DNA from: Megasphaera cerevisiae DSM 20462 | GTDB taxonomy: Bacteria; Bacillota; Negativicutes; Veillonellales; Megasphaeraceae | Direction: 5' to 3' | DNA: 64,000 bases | Assembly (NCBI RefSeq): GCF_001045675.1 | Contig: NZ_LEKT01000007.1 | Coordinates: 30,708 to 94,707, forward strand | Shown here: positions 38,383 through 47,914 of the stretch, piece by piece | Numbering within the stretch: position 1 is the stretch's first letter | Layout: each line of letters starts with the position of its first letter | Notes under the pieces: model-generated | Database searches by the model: none | The model's input: the letters and a program-made list of their open reading frames with translations, nothing else | What the model was told of the DNA's origin: nothing | Program-made: the position numbers and the translations under genes

Positions 38383-39114
38383 ATGCATATGAATAGAAAA
38401 ATTTGTTCTGTATATCTGGGCCGCGTCAGCTATAAAGACGGCCTTGCCTATCAGAAAAAAGCACGTGAGCTTGTCCGCCAGGGAACATGGGATGGCATCG
38501 TACTGCTGCTTCAGCATGAGCCGGTCATTACGATCGGCAGGCACGGCGGCGCCTCCCATCTCCTGGTATCTCCGGACTGGCTGGCCGCCAACCGCATAGA
38601 GCTGCAGCCTACCAACCGGGGTGGTGACATTACCTGTCACAATCCGGGCCAGCTTGTTTGCTACCCCATCATGAATCTAAAGCAATGGACACCTGACGTT
38701 CACTGGTATGTGCGGCAGCTGGAGGAAAGCCTCATTCAAATGCTGCAGCGCCTCGGCATACGGGCAGGCCGAAAAGCCATGTATACCGGGGTATGGGTGG
38801 GAAACAAAAAACTAGCCGCCATCGGCATCGGCGTCCGTCACTGGATTACCTTTCATGGTATGGCCTTGAACATCTGCAATGACCTAACCTTATTTTCTCA
38901 TATTATACCCTGCGGAATTACAGAATTTGGTGTTACCAGCGTTCAAAAGCAGGGCTGCCAAATTGCTTTGACAGCAGCCATACCCCTGTTGCTGAATTCG
39001 TTTACCACTGCCTTTCCACACAATACGTATACACATTTTTCAGATTGGGGGGATTTATATGAAAGAGAACGTAATGAAAAAGCCGGCATGGCTCAAGCAG
39101 CGTGTATGCAATGA
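38383..39114 (+). CDS. lipB: Octanoyl-[acyl-carrier-protein]:protein octanoyltransferase
   Basis: 243 residues. Transfers octanoate from ACP to lipoyl-domain lysines. EPVITIGRHGG, PTNRGGDITCHNPGQLVCYPI (with the conserved His and the GGxxTxHxPGQ pattern), and GVWVGNKKLAAIGIGVRHWITFHGMALN holding the catalytic Lys are present. The Cys that acts in E. coli LipB is in the later PCGI segment. Two in-frame ATG (38383, 38389) are close together; the first is used. The gene overlaps lipA by 56 bases. Confidence 0.95.
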   Translation: MHMNRKICSVYLGRVSYKDGLAYQKKARELVRQGTWDGIVLLLQHEPVITIGRHGGASHLLVSPDWLAANRIELQPTNRGGDITCHNPGQLVCYPIMNLKQWTPDVHWYVRQLEESLIQMLQRLGIRAGRKAMYTGVWVGNKKLAAIGIGVRHWITFHGMALNICNDLTLFSHIIPCGITEFGVTSVQKQGCQIALTAAIPLLLNSFTTAFPHNTYTHFSDWGDLYERERNEKAGMAQAACMQ

Positions 39115-39934
39115 CGCGGTATACAACCAAGTCCGCAGTCTGATAACGGGGCTGCATCTTCATACGGTGTGCGAAAGTGCCGACTGCCCGAATATCGGCG
39201 AATGCTTCGGTCACCAAACAGCCACATTCCTTATCTTAGGCGGAACCTGTACGCGTGCCTGCCGGTACTGCGCGGTCCCCAAGGGGCGGCCGGAAGCCGT
39301 CCATACCGGGGAACCGCAAAATCTGGCCGAAGCCGCACTCCATCTGGGATTGAAGCATATCGTTATCACCTCTGTAACCCGAGACGATCTGCCCCATGGC
39401 GGCGCCGAGCAATTTGCTGCCTGTATTCAGGCTGTACGAAAAAGCAGTCCAGAGACGACTATCGAAGTCCTGATTCCTGATTTCAAGGGAAGCCTTACGG
39501 CTATGAATATCGTGTTGCAGGCAGAACCGACGGTATTAAATCATAATATAGAAACGGTACCGCGCCTGTTCCCGGCCATCCGTCCCATTGCCGACTACCG
39601 CCAATCTCTCGCGGTGCTGAAATACGCCGCCGCCTATAAGCCGCTCCCTCTTATCAAAAGCGGCATCATGGTAGGTCTGGGCGAAACACCGGAAGAGCTG
39701 CAGCGCGCCTTCGAGGATTTATATCGTACAGGCGTACGCATTCTTACCATAGGTCAGTACCTGCGGCCCTCACCGCAGCACGTCCCCGTCGCTGAATATA
39801 TCTCCCCCGAAGACTTTGCCGCATATAAGCAAATGGCAGAAGCGATCGGCTTCCCCCATGTTATCAGCGGCCCCTTAGTCCGCAGCTCCTACCGCGCCGG
39901 CCTCATGGTGCAGGAATGTCTGCCTCAATACTAA
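39059..39934 (+). CDS. lipA: Lipoyl synthase
   Basis: 291 residues, radical SAM enzyme that inserts two sulfurs into the octanoyl group. The auxiliary cluster motif CESADCPNIGEC and the radical SAM motif CTRACRYC are both complete, and the C-terminal SGPLVRSSYRAG matches the required Ser ligand region. ATG 39059 has GGGGGG upstream within lipB. It would serve the E2 and E3 lipoyl domains encoded at 42-45 kb. Confidence 0.97.
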   Translation: MKENVMKKPAWLKQRVCNDAVYNQVRSLITGLHLHTVCESADCPNIGECFGHQTATFLILGGTCTRACRYCAVPKGRPEAVHTGEPQNLAEAALHLGLKHIVITSVTRDDLPHGGAEQFAACIQAVRKSSPETTIEVLIPDFKGSLTAMNIVLQAEPTVLNHNIETVPRLFPAIRPIADYRQSLAVLKYAAAYKPLPLIKSGIMVGLGETPEELQRAFEDLYRTGVRILTIGQYLRPSPQHVPVAEYISPEDFAAYKQMAEAIGFPHVISGPLVRSSYRAGLMVQECLPQY

Positions 39935-39978
39935 AAGAAAAATTATCTTTATACAATACTCCTGCTATTTACAGCAAA

Positions 39979-40028
39979 ACGTCACGATGCCGTGCATCTT
40001 GCTTCACGGTATCGTGACGTTTTTTTTT
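39979..40028. terminator. Terminator of lipBA
   Basis: Arms AACGTCACGATGCCGTG and CACGGTATCGTGACGTT with one mismatch, followed by T8. It also faces the end of the reductase gene on the minus strand. Confidence 0.9.
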
Positions 40029-40044
40029 AGTATCATAATACAAA

Positions 40045-41011
40045 TCAAATTGCTCCGACAACAGCATGCGGAACATAAAGCTTTTCCAGATAGGCTATAT
40101 CCTCGGGCGTTATCGTAAAATCCATGGCCGCTGCGGCATCATCAAAATGAGGTACGCTGGTGGCTCCTACAATGGGCGCCGTAACACCCTTAGCATACTG
40201 CCAAGGCCAGGGCGATCTGCGTCATGGATACAGCATATTTCATTGCAAGTTTTTCCACCCTGTCAATGATCGGCAAATCATCGTCCATAGCCTGATCGTA
40301 CTTGCTGCGCAGTGTCTTATCAGTTTGACTGCGTTTAGAATCCGTCGTCCAGCCTGGATGTGCCAAATGTCCGCCGGCCAGGGGACTGTAGGGTATAAGG
40401 GACACGCCATACTGCCTGCAGACTGGAATCAGTTCCCGTTCATCCTCACGGTACAGCAGATTATAATGATTCTGCATAGTAGAAAAGAGTGTCCACCCGT
40501 TTTGTTCTGCTACATGCTGCATGTTATGAAACTGATATCCATACATTGCAGATGCGCCAATGGCCCGGACCTTGCCGGCTTTGACCAGCGAATCCAGCGT
40601 TTCCATCGTTTCTTCCACCGGCGTCTGGTAATCAAACCGATGGATCTGATATAGGTCCAGATAATCCGTACCGAGCCGCCGCAAGGTACCGTCGATTTCC
40701 CTGTCAATAGCATTTTTTGAAAGAGCGCCTTCATTAAAAAACACCTTGGAAGCCAGTACCACCTGGTCCCGCGCAATCCCCAATATCTTCAAGGCTTTTC
40801 CAATGTACTCCTCACTGGTGCCATGGGAATATACATTAGCCGTATCGATAAAGTTGACGCCAAGTTCTATTGCATGGGCAATCATCGCTGTCGTATGCTC
40901 CTCATCCAGTGTCCAAAGATGAAAGTCCTCACTAGCCCTGCCAAAGGACATTCCTCCAACACAAATTTTTGAAACATGGATCCCTGTTTTTCCTAATTCT
41001 GCATATTTCAT
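40045..41011 (-). pseudogene. Aldo/keto reductase with a single-base frameshift
   Basis: NADPH-dependent oxidoreductase of the AKR fold: the Asp/Tyr of FIDTANVYSHGTSEEYIGKA, the Lys of VVLASKV, the QIHRFDYQTP strand, and IPYSPLAGG. The open frame stops at 40190, but one extra T at about 40203 (GCCTTGGCAG) explains it: in the next frame the expected C-terminus (QYAKGVTAPIVGATS, then FDDAAAAMDFTITPEDI) continues to a stop at 40045. The lost part includes the cofactor-binding loop. Start ATG 41011 has GGGAGGA upstream. Either a recent pseudogene or a sequencing error. Confidence 0.8.
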
Positions 41012-41114
41012 ACTGCTTCCTCCCGTCTTTATATTAATACATAAATATAATCCCACATATTGCATAGCAATTTTTTCTCGGGCAAATTTATTATACAAGC
41101 CGTAGTTCACTCAA

Positions 41115-41167
41115 AGTCAAGGCCATTTTATCAACTTCTTTCATGAAGTGATATAATGGCCTTGACT
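41115..41167. repeat. Long nearly perfect inverted repeat
   Basis: Arms of about 23 bases beginning AGTCAAGGCCATT and ending AATGGCCTTGACT, with a 6-base loop. It lies between the reductase start and the end of the Tdh-like gene. A T-run is weak, so it may be a terminator without one or a small structured element. Confidence 0.6.
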
Positions 41168-41229
41168 GAACCAGATCAATAAAAAGTGACTCTCGAAATA
41201 TTTTTTATAGCCGGGAAAAGCTTCAGATC

Positions 41230-42270
41230 CTATTCTATTTTCAGCACGCACTTGCAGCACTGTCCGGTTTTCATCAGATTGATTCCTTTTTGATAATTCT
41301 CCATAGGCAAGACATGTGTAATAATAGGATCCAGCCGGAGTCCGGCCCGGAGCAGTCCTCTTCCTGTTTCCCAGTCACCGTACAGCCGCCGCCCGGCAAT
41401 GCCCTGCAACGTCAAACCATTATACACAAATCGATCAAGCCGCAGTTTCAACAGATGATCGGATAATCCCAAGACCGACAAACGCCCGCCTGGACGGATA
41501 TACGAAAGAGATTGTTCGATGGCATCGACATTGCCGGAAAAATCGAAAACAACATCAACAGGCCGGTCTTCATTGACCGTACGAATGGCCCTTGCTAAAT
41601 CAATGCCTACCGGATTCACCAAATGATCCGCCCCCATTTCCCCGCCCTTTTTCAGACGTGCTTCATTCGGCTCGACAACGATGACGTTGGCGGCGCCGCA
41701 TTGTTTGAGAACACCGACGGCCATAGCCCCAATGGGCCCGCAGCCGATAACCGCTGCGGAATTTCCAGCCGCGGGAAATGCTGTGGCGGCATGTACAGCG
41801 GCTATATACGGCTCCATCAGGCTCAAGGTTTCCCAAGATAAGGTTTTATTAAAACGAATAGCATTTTCTGCCGGAATCACGATATATTCGGCCAAGGCTC
41901 CGTCACGGGACAGACCGATCGTCTCCGTATGACTGCATACGTGAAAATCATTGCGGCGGCAAGCCTCACAGGTATGACAGACAATATGCGTTTCTGCCGA
42001 TACGGTGTCGCCGATTGCAAGCTGGGTAACCAGCGCGCCCTTTGCCGCCACTTCCCCGGAAAATTCATGCCCTATAATCATGGGCGGTTTCATTCTGTCA
42101 CTGGCAAACTGCGACCATTCGGCAATGTGTACATCCGTACCGCAAATCGCCAGGGCATGAACTTTAATGAGTACCTCATGGGCTCCCGGTTCGGGCACAG
42201 GTCGATTCACTAATGCTAAATGACCACTGCCTGCCGCCGCTTTAACGACACATTTCATCATTGGTTTCAT
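41230..42270 (-). CDS. Zinc-dependent medium-chain dehydrogenase, threonine-dehydrogenase-like
   Basis: 346 residues. Catalytic zinc ligands in CGTDVH and GHEFSGEV, the structural zinc cysteines in CHTCEACRRNDFHVC, and the Rossmann motif VIGCGPIGAMAVG. The EPYIAAVHAA and C-terminal NYQKGINLMKTGQCCKCVL segments match L-threonine 3-dehydrogenase. A butanediol/sorbitol-type polyol dehydrogenase is the alternative, and the adjacent acetoin-type operon makes that worth considering. No 2-amino-3-ketobutyrate CoA ligase gene is nearby. ATG 42270 has GAGGTGA upstream. Confidence 0.8.
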   Translation of the reverse strand: MKPMMKCVVKAAAGSGHLALVNRPVPEPGAHEVLIKVHALAICGTDVHIAEWSQFASDRMKPPMIIGHEFSGEVAAKGALVTQLAIGDTVSAETHIVCHTCEACRRNDFHVCSHTETIGLSRDGALAEYIVIPAENAIRFNKTLSWETLSLMEPYIAAVHAATAFPAAGNSAAVIGCGPIGAMAVGVLKQCGAANVIVVEPNEARLKKGGEMGADHLVNPVGIDLARAIRTVNEDRPVDVVFDFSGNVDAIEQSLSYIRPGGRLSVLGLSDHLLKLRLDRFVYNGLTLQGIAGRRLYGDWETGRGLLRAGLRLDPIITHVLPMENYQKGINLMKTGQCCKCVLKIE

Positions 42271-42283
42271 ATCATCACCTCTT

Positions 42284-42323
42284 GTAAAAAAACAGAGCCG
42301 CCACGTATTGAGACAGCTCCGTT
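42284..42323 (-). terminator. Terminator of the acetoin-dehydrogenase-type operon
   Basis: Minus-strand ACGGAGC pairs with GCTCTGT (one G-U), followed by T7; located 40 bases after the E3 stop. Confidence 0.7.
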
Positions 42324-42359
42324 ACCGGCATTATATTTCTATTATATAATATAATTATA

Positions 42360-44057
42360 TTATTTTTTCTTAGGGGGCCAATGAATGGCATGACCAAACA
42401 AATCCAGCGCCGCTTCCCCAATGGCCTCTCCTACGGTCGGATGTGCCCAGATGGTTGTCGTCAATTCCTCTGCCGTCGCTTCCAGCCGGATAGCCAGGGC
42501 ACATGCCGCGATTAAATCCGTCACCCGGGGACCATACATATGGACGCCCAGGATTTGTCCATATGTTGCGTCAGCCAGTATCTTGATCATGCCGACACCG
42601 CCGTTTTCAATGAGCGCTTTGCCATTGCCCGACAAGGGGAATCTGCCGCAGACATAAGCCGTTCCTTTCGCCTGCAATTCTTCTTCCTTCAAGCCGACAC
42701 TGGCAGCTTCCGGTTCCAGATAAATACATGAGGGTACCGTTTCCGCATGATACGCGCTTTTTCCTGTCAGGATATATTCTGCCGCAGCTATCCCCTGTGC
42801 CGAAGCCGCATGCGCCAGCATGAGCCTGCCGTTGCAGTCGCCAATGGCGAAAATACTCGGAATATTCGTCTGAAAGTGATCATCTGTCACGATTTTACCG
42901 CGGTCCATCGCAATGCCCAGTTCTTCCAGTCCCATGCCGGCCGTCATCGCCCGGCGGCCTACGGCCATGATGACCGTTTCCCCCCGGACCATATCCTGCC
43001 TGCCCTGATAGTCCATGTGTACCTGCAGATCCGTACCGTCCTGATCAATCATTGTCACCTTGGCATCTGTCAGAATCCGGATGCCTCTTCTTTCCAGATC
43101 GGCCCGGATCAGGGCAACGATTTCCGTATCAATCGGCGGCAGAATATGGGGCAGGGCTTCTACAATCGTGCATTGCGTCCCTACAGCTGCAAACATAGAT
43201 GCAAATTCGATACCAATAACACCGCCGCCGATAATAACGAGGGATTTCGGGATCTGCCGCAGGGCCAGAGCCCCTGTACTGTCAATGACTCCCGGCAGAT
43301 CCGCACCGGGGAAACGAAGCTGTACCGGTTCAGATCCTACAGCCAGAATAATCGCATCAGCCGTGATCTTTTCACTGCCAACCTGTACGGTATGGGCATC
43401 TGTTATGATCCCTTTACCACTGTATTTTTTGACGCCGTTTGCCTTGAGCAGGCCTTCCACACCGCCTACCAGTCGTTTGACGATAGAGTTCTTGTATTGC
43501 TGGGCTTGGGCCCAGTCCATGGCTGCACCGGTTACAGAAATCCCGACCGCCGCCGTCTGACGAAGAACAGACTCGTATAATGAGCTGGCATGAATGAGAG
43601 CTTTCGTCGGAATGCAGCCTACGTTCAAGCAGGTACCGCCTATGGCACCGCATTCCACGATGGATACAGCGGCACCGAGCTGGGCCGCCCGGATAGCGGT
43701 AACATATCCTCCGGGTCCGGCACCGATGACGACAATGCGCGTTTTCCCGTCTGCCGGGATCGATGCGGCCGGTGCCGCTACCGCAGGAGCTGCAGGCGGC
43801 GGTCCGCCTATGGATTCACCGGCTTGTCCTATATATCCCAGCACCCCTTTTACAGGCAGACTGTCTCCCTCCTGCGCCACGATTTTCAACAGGACGCCAT
43901 CTTCATGAGCTTCTACGATATTGCTGATCTTATCCGTTTCTATTTCGACGATTTCATCGCCCTTCGTTAGCGTGTCCCCTTCTTTCCTGAGCCATTGAGA
44001 CACCGTTCCCTCTGTCATCGTCAAGCCTAATTGCGGCATGGTAATTTCAGAAGCCAT
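42360..44057 (-). CDS. acoL: Dihydrolipoyl dehydrogenase (E3) with N-terminal lipoyl domain
   Basis: 565 residues. Residues 1-84 are a lipoyl domain with the lipoylated Lys43 in IETDKISN. A Pro/Ala linker follows, then a complete flavoprotein disulfide reductase: FAD site VIGAGPGGYVTAI, redox pair GGTCLNVGCIPTK, NAD site VIIGGGVIGIEFAS, and the C-terminal AHPTVGE His-Glu pair. Reoxidises dihydrolipoamide with NAD+. Lipoyl-bearing E3 is known from acetoin dehydrogenase systems such as that of Clostridium magnum. 72 of the first 84 residues are the same as in the neighbouring E2. Confidence 0.93.
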   Translation of the reverse strand: MASEITMPQLGLTMTEGTVSQWLRKEGDTLTKGDEIVEIETDKISNIVEAHEDGVLLKIVAQEGDSLPVKGVLGYIGQAGESIGGPPPAAPAVAAPAASIPADGKTRIVVIGAGPGGYVTAIRAAQLGAAVSIVECGAIGGTCLNVGCIPTKALIHASSLYESVLRQTAAVGISVTGAAMDWAQAQQYKNSIVKRLVGGVEGLLKANGVKKYSGKGIITDAHTVQVGSEKITADAIILAVGSEPVQLRFPGADLPGVIDSTGALALRQIPKSLVIIGGGVIGIEFASMFAAVGTQCTIVEALPHILPPIDTEIVALIRADLERRGIRILTDAKVTMIDQDGTDLQVHMDYQGRQDMVRGETVIMAVGRRAMTAGMGLEELGIAMDRGKIVTDDHFQTNIPSIFAIGDCNGRLMLAHAASAQGIAAAEYILTGKSAYHAETVPSCIYLEPEAASVGLKEEELQAKGTAYVCGRFPLSGNGKALIENGGVGMIKILADATYGQILGVHMYGPRVTDLIAACALAIRLEATAEELTTTIWAHPTVGEAIGEAALDLFGHAIHWPPKKK

Positions 44058-44117
44058 CGGTCATTACCTCCTTTAATGCGGCCGGCTGTCCATATCAACC
44101 GGCTCGCAATCTGCGAA

Positions 44118-45440
44118 TTACAGTAACAAGAGCGGGTTTTCCAGATATTCCCGAAGACGGGAGGTGACCAGCCCAGCCGTTGCGCCGTCAATAATCCGAT
44201 GATCATATCCAAGAACGGCGTTCATCATTGGCGCGATCACAATCTGATGGTCTATAACAACCGCCTTTTCCACCGTCCGGCATACGCCGAGTATCGCCGC
44301 CTCCGGGGGATTGACGATAGGCGTAAAATGATCACAGCCATACATGCCCAAATTGCTGATAGTGCAGGTGCCGCCACTCAGTTCATCAGGTGATAAGGTA
44401 TGTTCCCGGGCCTTACGGGCTAATTCGCCTACTTTTTGATGGATATCCATCAACCCCAGCTGATTGGCATTCTTAATGACCGGTACGATCAAACCGCCGT
44501 CTATGGCAACCGCAACACCCATATTGATTTCGGGATTATGAATAATATAGGCACCGTCCAAGCTGTCATTGGCATTTCTATATTCCTCCAGCACCTTGCA
44601 CATGGCTTTGATAATCAGATCCGTAAAAGAGAATTTCCTGTCCATGGCGATAAATTTACCGCGCAGCGCTGCCGCTTCGGTCATATTGATTTCCACTGTA
44701 TGGTGAACATGAGGCGTATTGCGCCAGCCTTCACCCAGCCGCTGGGCAATGACCTTGCGCATGCCCTTCAATTTTTCACCGTGCGCCGGCACGACAGAAA
44801 CCGGACTTGCCGTGACCTGCGGCACCGCTGCTACGGCAGCTGCGGCGATACCGGCAGACTGCAATACGTCCGCTTTCATAATACGCCCGGCAGTCTGGAT
44901 CGCTGCCGGGTCGATGCCCAAATCGGCAGCGACCTTGGCGGCCGTCGGTGATATACGGACGGTGGCCGCCGTCTTGCAGTCTGCCACATCACTCCCGATA
45001 ACGCGGCCGTTATACCCGGTCCCGGTAACGAGCGTCAAATCCAGGCCGCCGTCACGTGCCAGCTTTCTTGCATAGGGAGTGGCTGGTACCCAGCCGCCGG
45101 CAGCGATCTTTTGAACAGGCGCTTCCCGCAATGCCGGCGCAGCCATGCTTTTTGCCGAATCCGGAACTGCCGCTGCTGAGGCGGCGGCACCGATCTGTTC
45201 TCCCGGCTGCCCGATATAGCCTAACAAGGCCTTGACGGGAAGGGACTCTCCTTCTTGGGCAACAATTTTCAACAGTACGCCGTCTTCGTGCGCTTCAACG
45301 ATATTGCTGATCTTATCTGTTTCTATTTCAACAAGTTCGTCCCCTTTTTTCACTATGTCTCCCTCATGCTTGAGCCACTGCGACACGGTTCCTTCCGTCA
45401 TCGTCAGGCCCAGCTGAGGCATTGTTATTTCTGCTGCCAT
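44118..45440 (-). CDS. acoC: Dihydrolipoamide acyltransferase (E2) of a 2-oxoacid/acetoin dehydrogenase
   Basis: 440 residues. Lipoyl domain 1-84 with Lys43, two peripheral-subunit-binding-like segments (ATPYARKLARDGGLDLT and ISPTAAKVAADLGIDPAAI), then a CoA-dependent acyltransferase domain from about 215 ending in GYDHRIIDGA with the catalytic His and Asp. ATG 45440 follows AAGGAGG; the 18-residue upstream extension is rejected. Likely acetyl transfer to CoA after acetoin or pyruvate cleavage. Confidence 0.92.
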   Translation of the reverse strand: MAAEITMPQLGLTMTEGTVSQWLKHEGDIVKKGDELVEIETDKISNIVEAHEDGVLLKIVAQEGESLPVKALLGYIGQPGEQIGAAASAAAVPDSAKSMAAPALREAPVQKIAAGGWVPATPYARKLARDGGLDLTLVTGTGYNGRVIGSDVADCKTAATVRISPTAAKVAADLGIDPAAIQTAGRIMKADVLQSAGIAAAAVAAVPQVTASPVSVVPAHGEKLKGMRKVIAQRLGEGWRNTPHVHHTVEINMTEAAALRGKFIAMDRKFSFTDLIIKAMCKVLEEYRNANDSLDGAYIIHNPEINMGVAVAIDGGLIVPVIKNANQLGLMDIHQKVGELARKAREHTLSPDELSGGTCTISNLGMYGCDHFTPIVNPPEAAILGVCRTVEKAVVIDHQIVIAPMMNAVLGYDHRIIDGATAGLVTSRLREYLENPLLLL

Positions 45441-45513
45441 TTGACATAACCTCCTTATATAGGATGTGCGCGACAGGATATCGTGATCGCTCACGGGCAG
45501 CCCACCGCGTCTT

Positions 45514-46863
45514 CTAATTTATTGTTCCGCCATACTGGCCGGTATCTGCTTGTTCCTTTTCCTGCTGTCCCAGTTCAACAGCCGTCTTCTTCGGCAGGGT
45601 CAGCATAACCAGTCCGGAAACAATAAGCATAGCGCCCAGGGCAAAATACCCCATATCCGTAGAACCCGTATTTTGCTTGATGACGCCCAGCATAAACGGC
45701 CCAAGATAGCCGCCGAGATTGGCTACGGAATTAATTAATGCCGTAGCACCGGCAGCCGCTGCGCCGCTGAGAAATGTCGTCGGCACAGACCACCATGTCC
45801 CCATGGCCGCATATACGCCGATAGCGGTCAGGGAAATAAAGACAAGACTAAGAATACCCGTATGAATAAAAGGTGCGCAAATCAGGCCGAACGCGCCCAA
45901 GAACATGCAGCCGGCAATATGCCACCGCTTTTCACCGGTCCGGGACGAGCTGTTGCCGATCAGAATCTGCGCAATAAGCGCTGCGCCCATTGGGAAAATG
46001 ATAGCAACACCGACCAGCGCCGGAGACCATCCAGACAGCCCTTTTAATACTTGGGGCATCCAGAAATTAAATCCCCAGAAGCCCGTGATCCACGTAAAGT
46101 AAATAATGCACAGACGCCAAACCTGCTTATCCGTCAGGGATTGCCAAATCGTGTACTTTTTGACATTTTCCTTGGCTTTTTCTTCAGCCGCAATTGTTTC
46201 GTTCAGATATTCTTTTTCAAGCGGCGTAAGCCACATTGCTTTATCGGGACGATCCTTGACCCAGAACAGAAAGACAAACGTAAATACCAGAGCCGGAACG
46301 GCTTCAATAAGGAACAGGCACTGCCAGCCATGAAAGCCGAATATATTCAATTCGAGAAGGAAGCCTGCCACGGGAGCACCGATAATTGCCGCGATAAGCA
46401 GGGAGGTCAGCATTAGCGAAATCGCCGCCGCCCGTTCTTTAGCAAGAAACCAGCGTGGGAATAGTACAGCGTAAATAACGGGATACAAGCTGGCTTCACA
46501 GGCTCCCAGCAAAAATCGGAATAAGAAAAACTGAAATTCTGACGTCATAAAGGCCAGAAGTCCGCAGACAATACCCCATGTAAACATAATGCGGGCAATC
46601 CATTTACATGCGTCAAATTTTGCGGCAATGAGGGATCCGGGAATTTCAAAGAAGAAATATCCCAGGAAAAACATGCCGGCGCCGGCCCCAAATATTTCCG
46701 GAGTCAGCCAAGTCAGCTGCTGCGACATGGTCATACCGGCATAGGCAATATTCACACGGTCCAAAAAAGCAATGACAGATACAAGAAATACGGGAAAAAT
46801 AATGTGCATCTTTCTCCGTTTATCTAAACTTGCAAAATCGATACTAGCATATTTCGGATTCAT
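45514..46863 (-). CDS. MFS transporter, anion:cation symporter (ACS) type
   Basis: 449 residues with 12 predicted helices. FLDRVNIAYAG in helix 1, FFLGYFFFEIPGSLIAAKFDA and LGACEASLYPVIYAVLFPRWF match the ACS group, which carries carboxylates such as hexuronates, tartrate, phthalate and hydroxyphenylacetate. It sits inside the dehydrogenase operon between E1 beta and E2, so it probably imports the substrate or its precursor, a hint that the true substrate may be an acid. ATG 46863 has GAGGTG upstream. Confidence 0.88.
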   Translation of the reverse strand: MNPKYASIDFASLDKRRKMHIIFPVFLVSVIAFLDRVNIAYAGMTMSQQLTWLTPEIFGAGAGMFFLGYFFFEIPGSLIAAKFDACKWIARIMFTWGIVCGLLAFMTSEFQFFLFRFLLGACEASLYPVIYAVLFPRWFLAKERAAAISLMLTSLLIAAIIGAPVAGFLLELNIFGFHGWQCLFLIEAVPALVFTFVFLFWVKDRPDKAMWLTPLEKEYLNETIAAEEKAKENVKKYTIWQSLTDKQVWRLCIIYFTWITGFWGFNFWMPQVLKGLSGWSPALVGVAIIFPMGAALIAQILIGNSSSRTGEKRWHIAGCMFLGAFGLICAPFIHTGILSLVFISLTAIGVYAAMGTWWSVPTTFLSGAAAAGATALINSVANLGGYLGPFMLGVIKQNTGSTDMGYFALGAMLIVSGLVMLTLPKKTAVELGQQEKEQADTGQYGGTIN

Positions 46864-46897
46864 TATGATACCCACCTCTCAAGCGAACATATAGCCT

Positions 46898-47881
46898 CTA
46901 CCTTTGATTGCCAAGTACTTCTTTAACTGCTTTTACAATATCCTCCGGCTCAATTTTTACCAGCCGTTCCAAAACAGGTGAATAGGGAATCGGAACGAAA
47001 GGCGCTCCTAAGCGCACGATGGGAGCATCCAGATAATCTATCATTTCCTCAGCGGCCCTGGCGGCCACTTCAGCTCCGACACCACCCTGACGTACCGCTT
47101 CATGGACGATCATCAGCTTTTTCGTCTTTCTCAGGGATTCATACACTGTATCCATATCGAGCGGGGATATCGTGCGCAAATCAATGCATTCCACATGAAT
47201 TCCTTCTTTATCCAGTTCCTTGGCCGCTGTCAATACATTCGTCATGTAAAAAGAATAGGATACGATCGTCATATCAGCCCCTTCCCTCGCAACGTGGGCC
47301 TTACCGATCGGCGTGAGTATTTCACCCTCCGGCACCTCTCCTTTGACGGAGAATAGTTTTTTATGTTCAAAGTACAAAACCGGATCATCGCTGCGGATGG
47401 CTGATTTCAAAAGGCCTTTAGCGTCAGCCGGATTAGACGGGATAACGACTTTGATGCCGGGAATATGCATAAACCAGGCTTCCACACATTGTGAATGCTG
47501 CGCCGCACCGCCGCGGGTCATACCGTCAGGTGCCCGGAGCACCAGAGGGACCTTGGCCTGTCCGCCGAACATATAGCGGGCTTTTGCCATTTGATTGAAA
47601 ATTTCATCCATCGGTACGCCGATAAAGTCAGCAAAGTGCATATCCACAACAGGCCGCATGCCCGCCAACGCTGCCCCGACACCGCCGCCGATGATGGCCG
47701 TTTCCGATATAGGCGTATCCCGGACACGCTCCTTGCCAAATTCCTCCGCCAATCCTTTAAACTGACCAAAAATACCTCCCTGCCGCGCAATGTCTTCTCC
47801 CATCAGAAATACATTTTTATCACGCTGCATTTCTTCGCGCATGGCCTCTTGCGTTGCTACAGAAAATGTAATCTTTCTCAT
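46898..47881 (-). CDS. acoB: Thiamine-dependent dehydrogenase E1, beta subunit
   Basis: 327 residues, transketolase-like pyrimidine and C-terminal domains. GEDIARQGGIFGQFKGL, ETAIIGGGVGAALAGMRPV, RAPDGMTRGGAAQHSQ and the C-terminal RLGAPFVPIPYSP are typical of acetoin/pyruvate dehydrogenase E1 beta. ATG follows CAAAGGAGG. Pairs with the alpha gene 33 bases upstream. Confidence 0.93.
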   Translation of the reverse strand: MRKITFSVATQEAMREEMQRDKNVFLMGEDIARQGGIFGQFKGLAEEFGKERVRDTPISETAIIGGGVGAALAGMRPVVDMHFADFIGVPMDEIFNQMAKARYMFGGQAKVPLVLRAPDGMTRGGAAQHSQCVEAWFMHIPGIKVVIPSNPADAKGLLKSAIRSDDPVLYFEHKKLFSVKGEVPEGEILTPIGKAHVAREGADMTIVSYSFYMTNVLTAAKELDKEGIHVECIDLRTISPLDMDTVYESLRKTKKLMIVHEAVRQGGVGAEVAARAAEEMIDYLDAPIVRLGAPFVPIPYSPVLERLVKIEPEDIVKAVKEVLGNQR

Positions 47882-47914
47882 CGTATATGACCTCCTTTGC
47901 TATCACTGCCGTGA

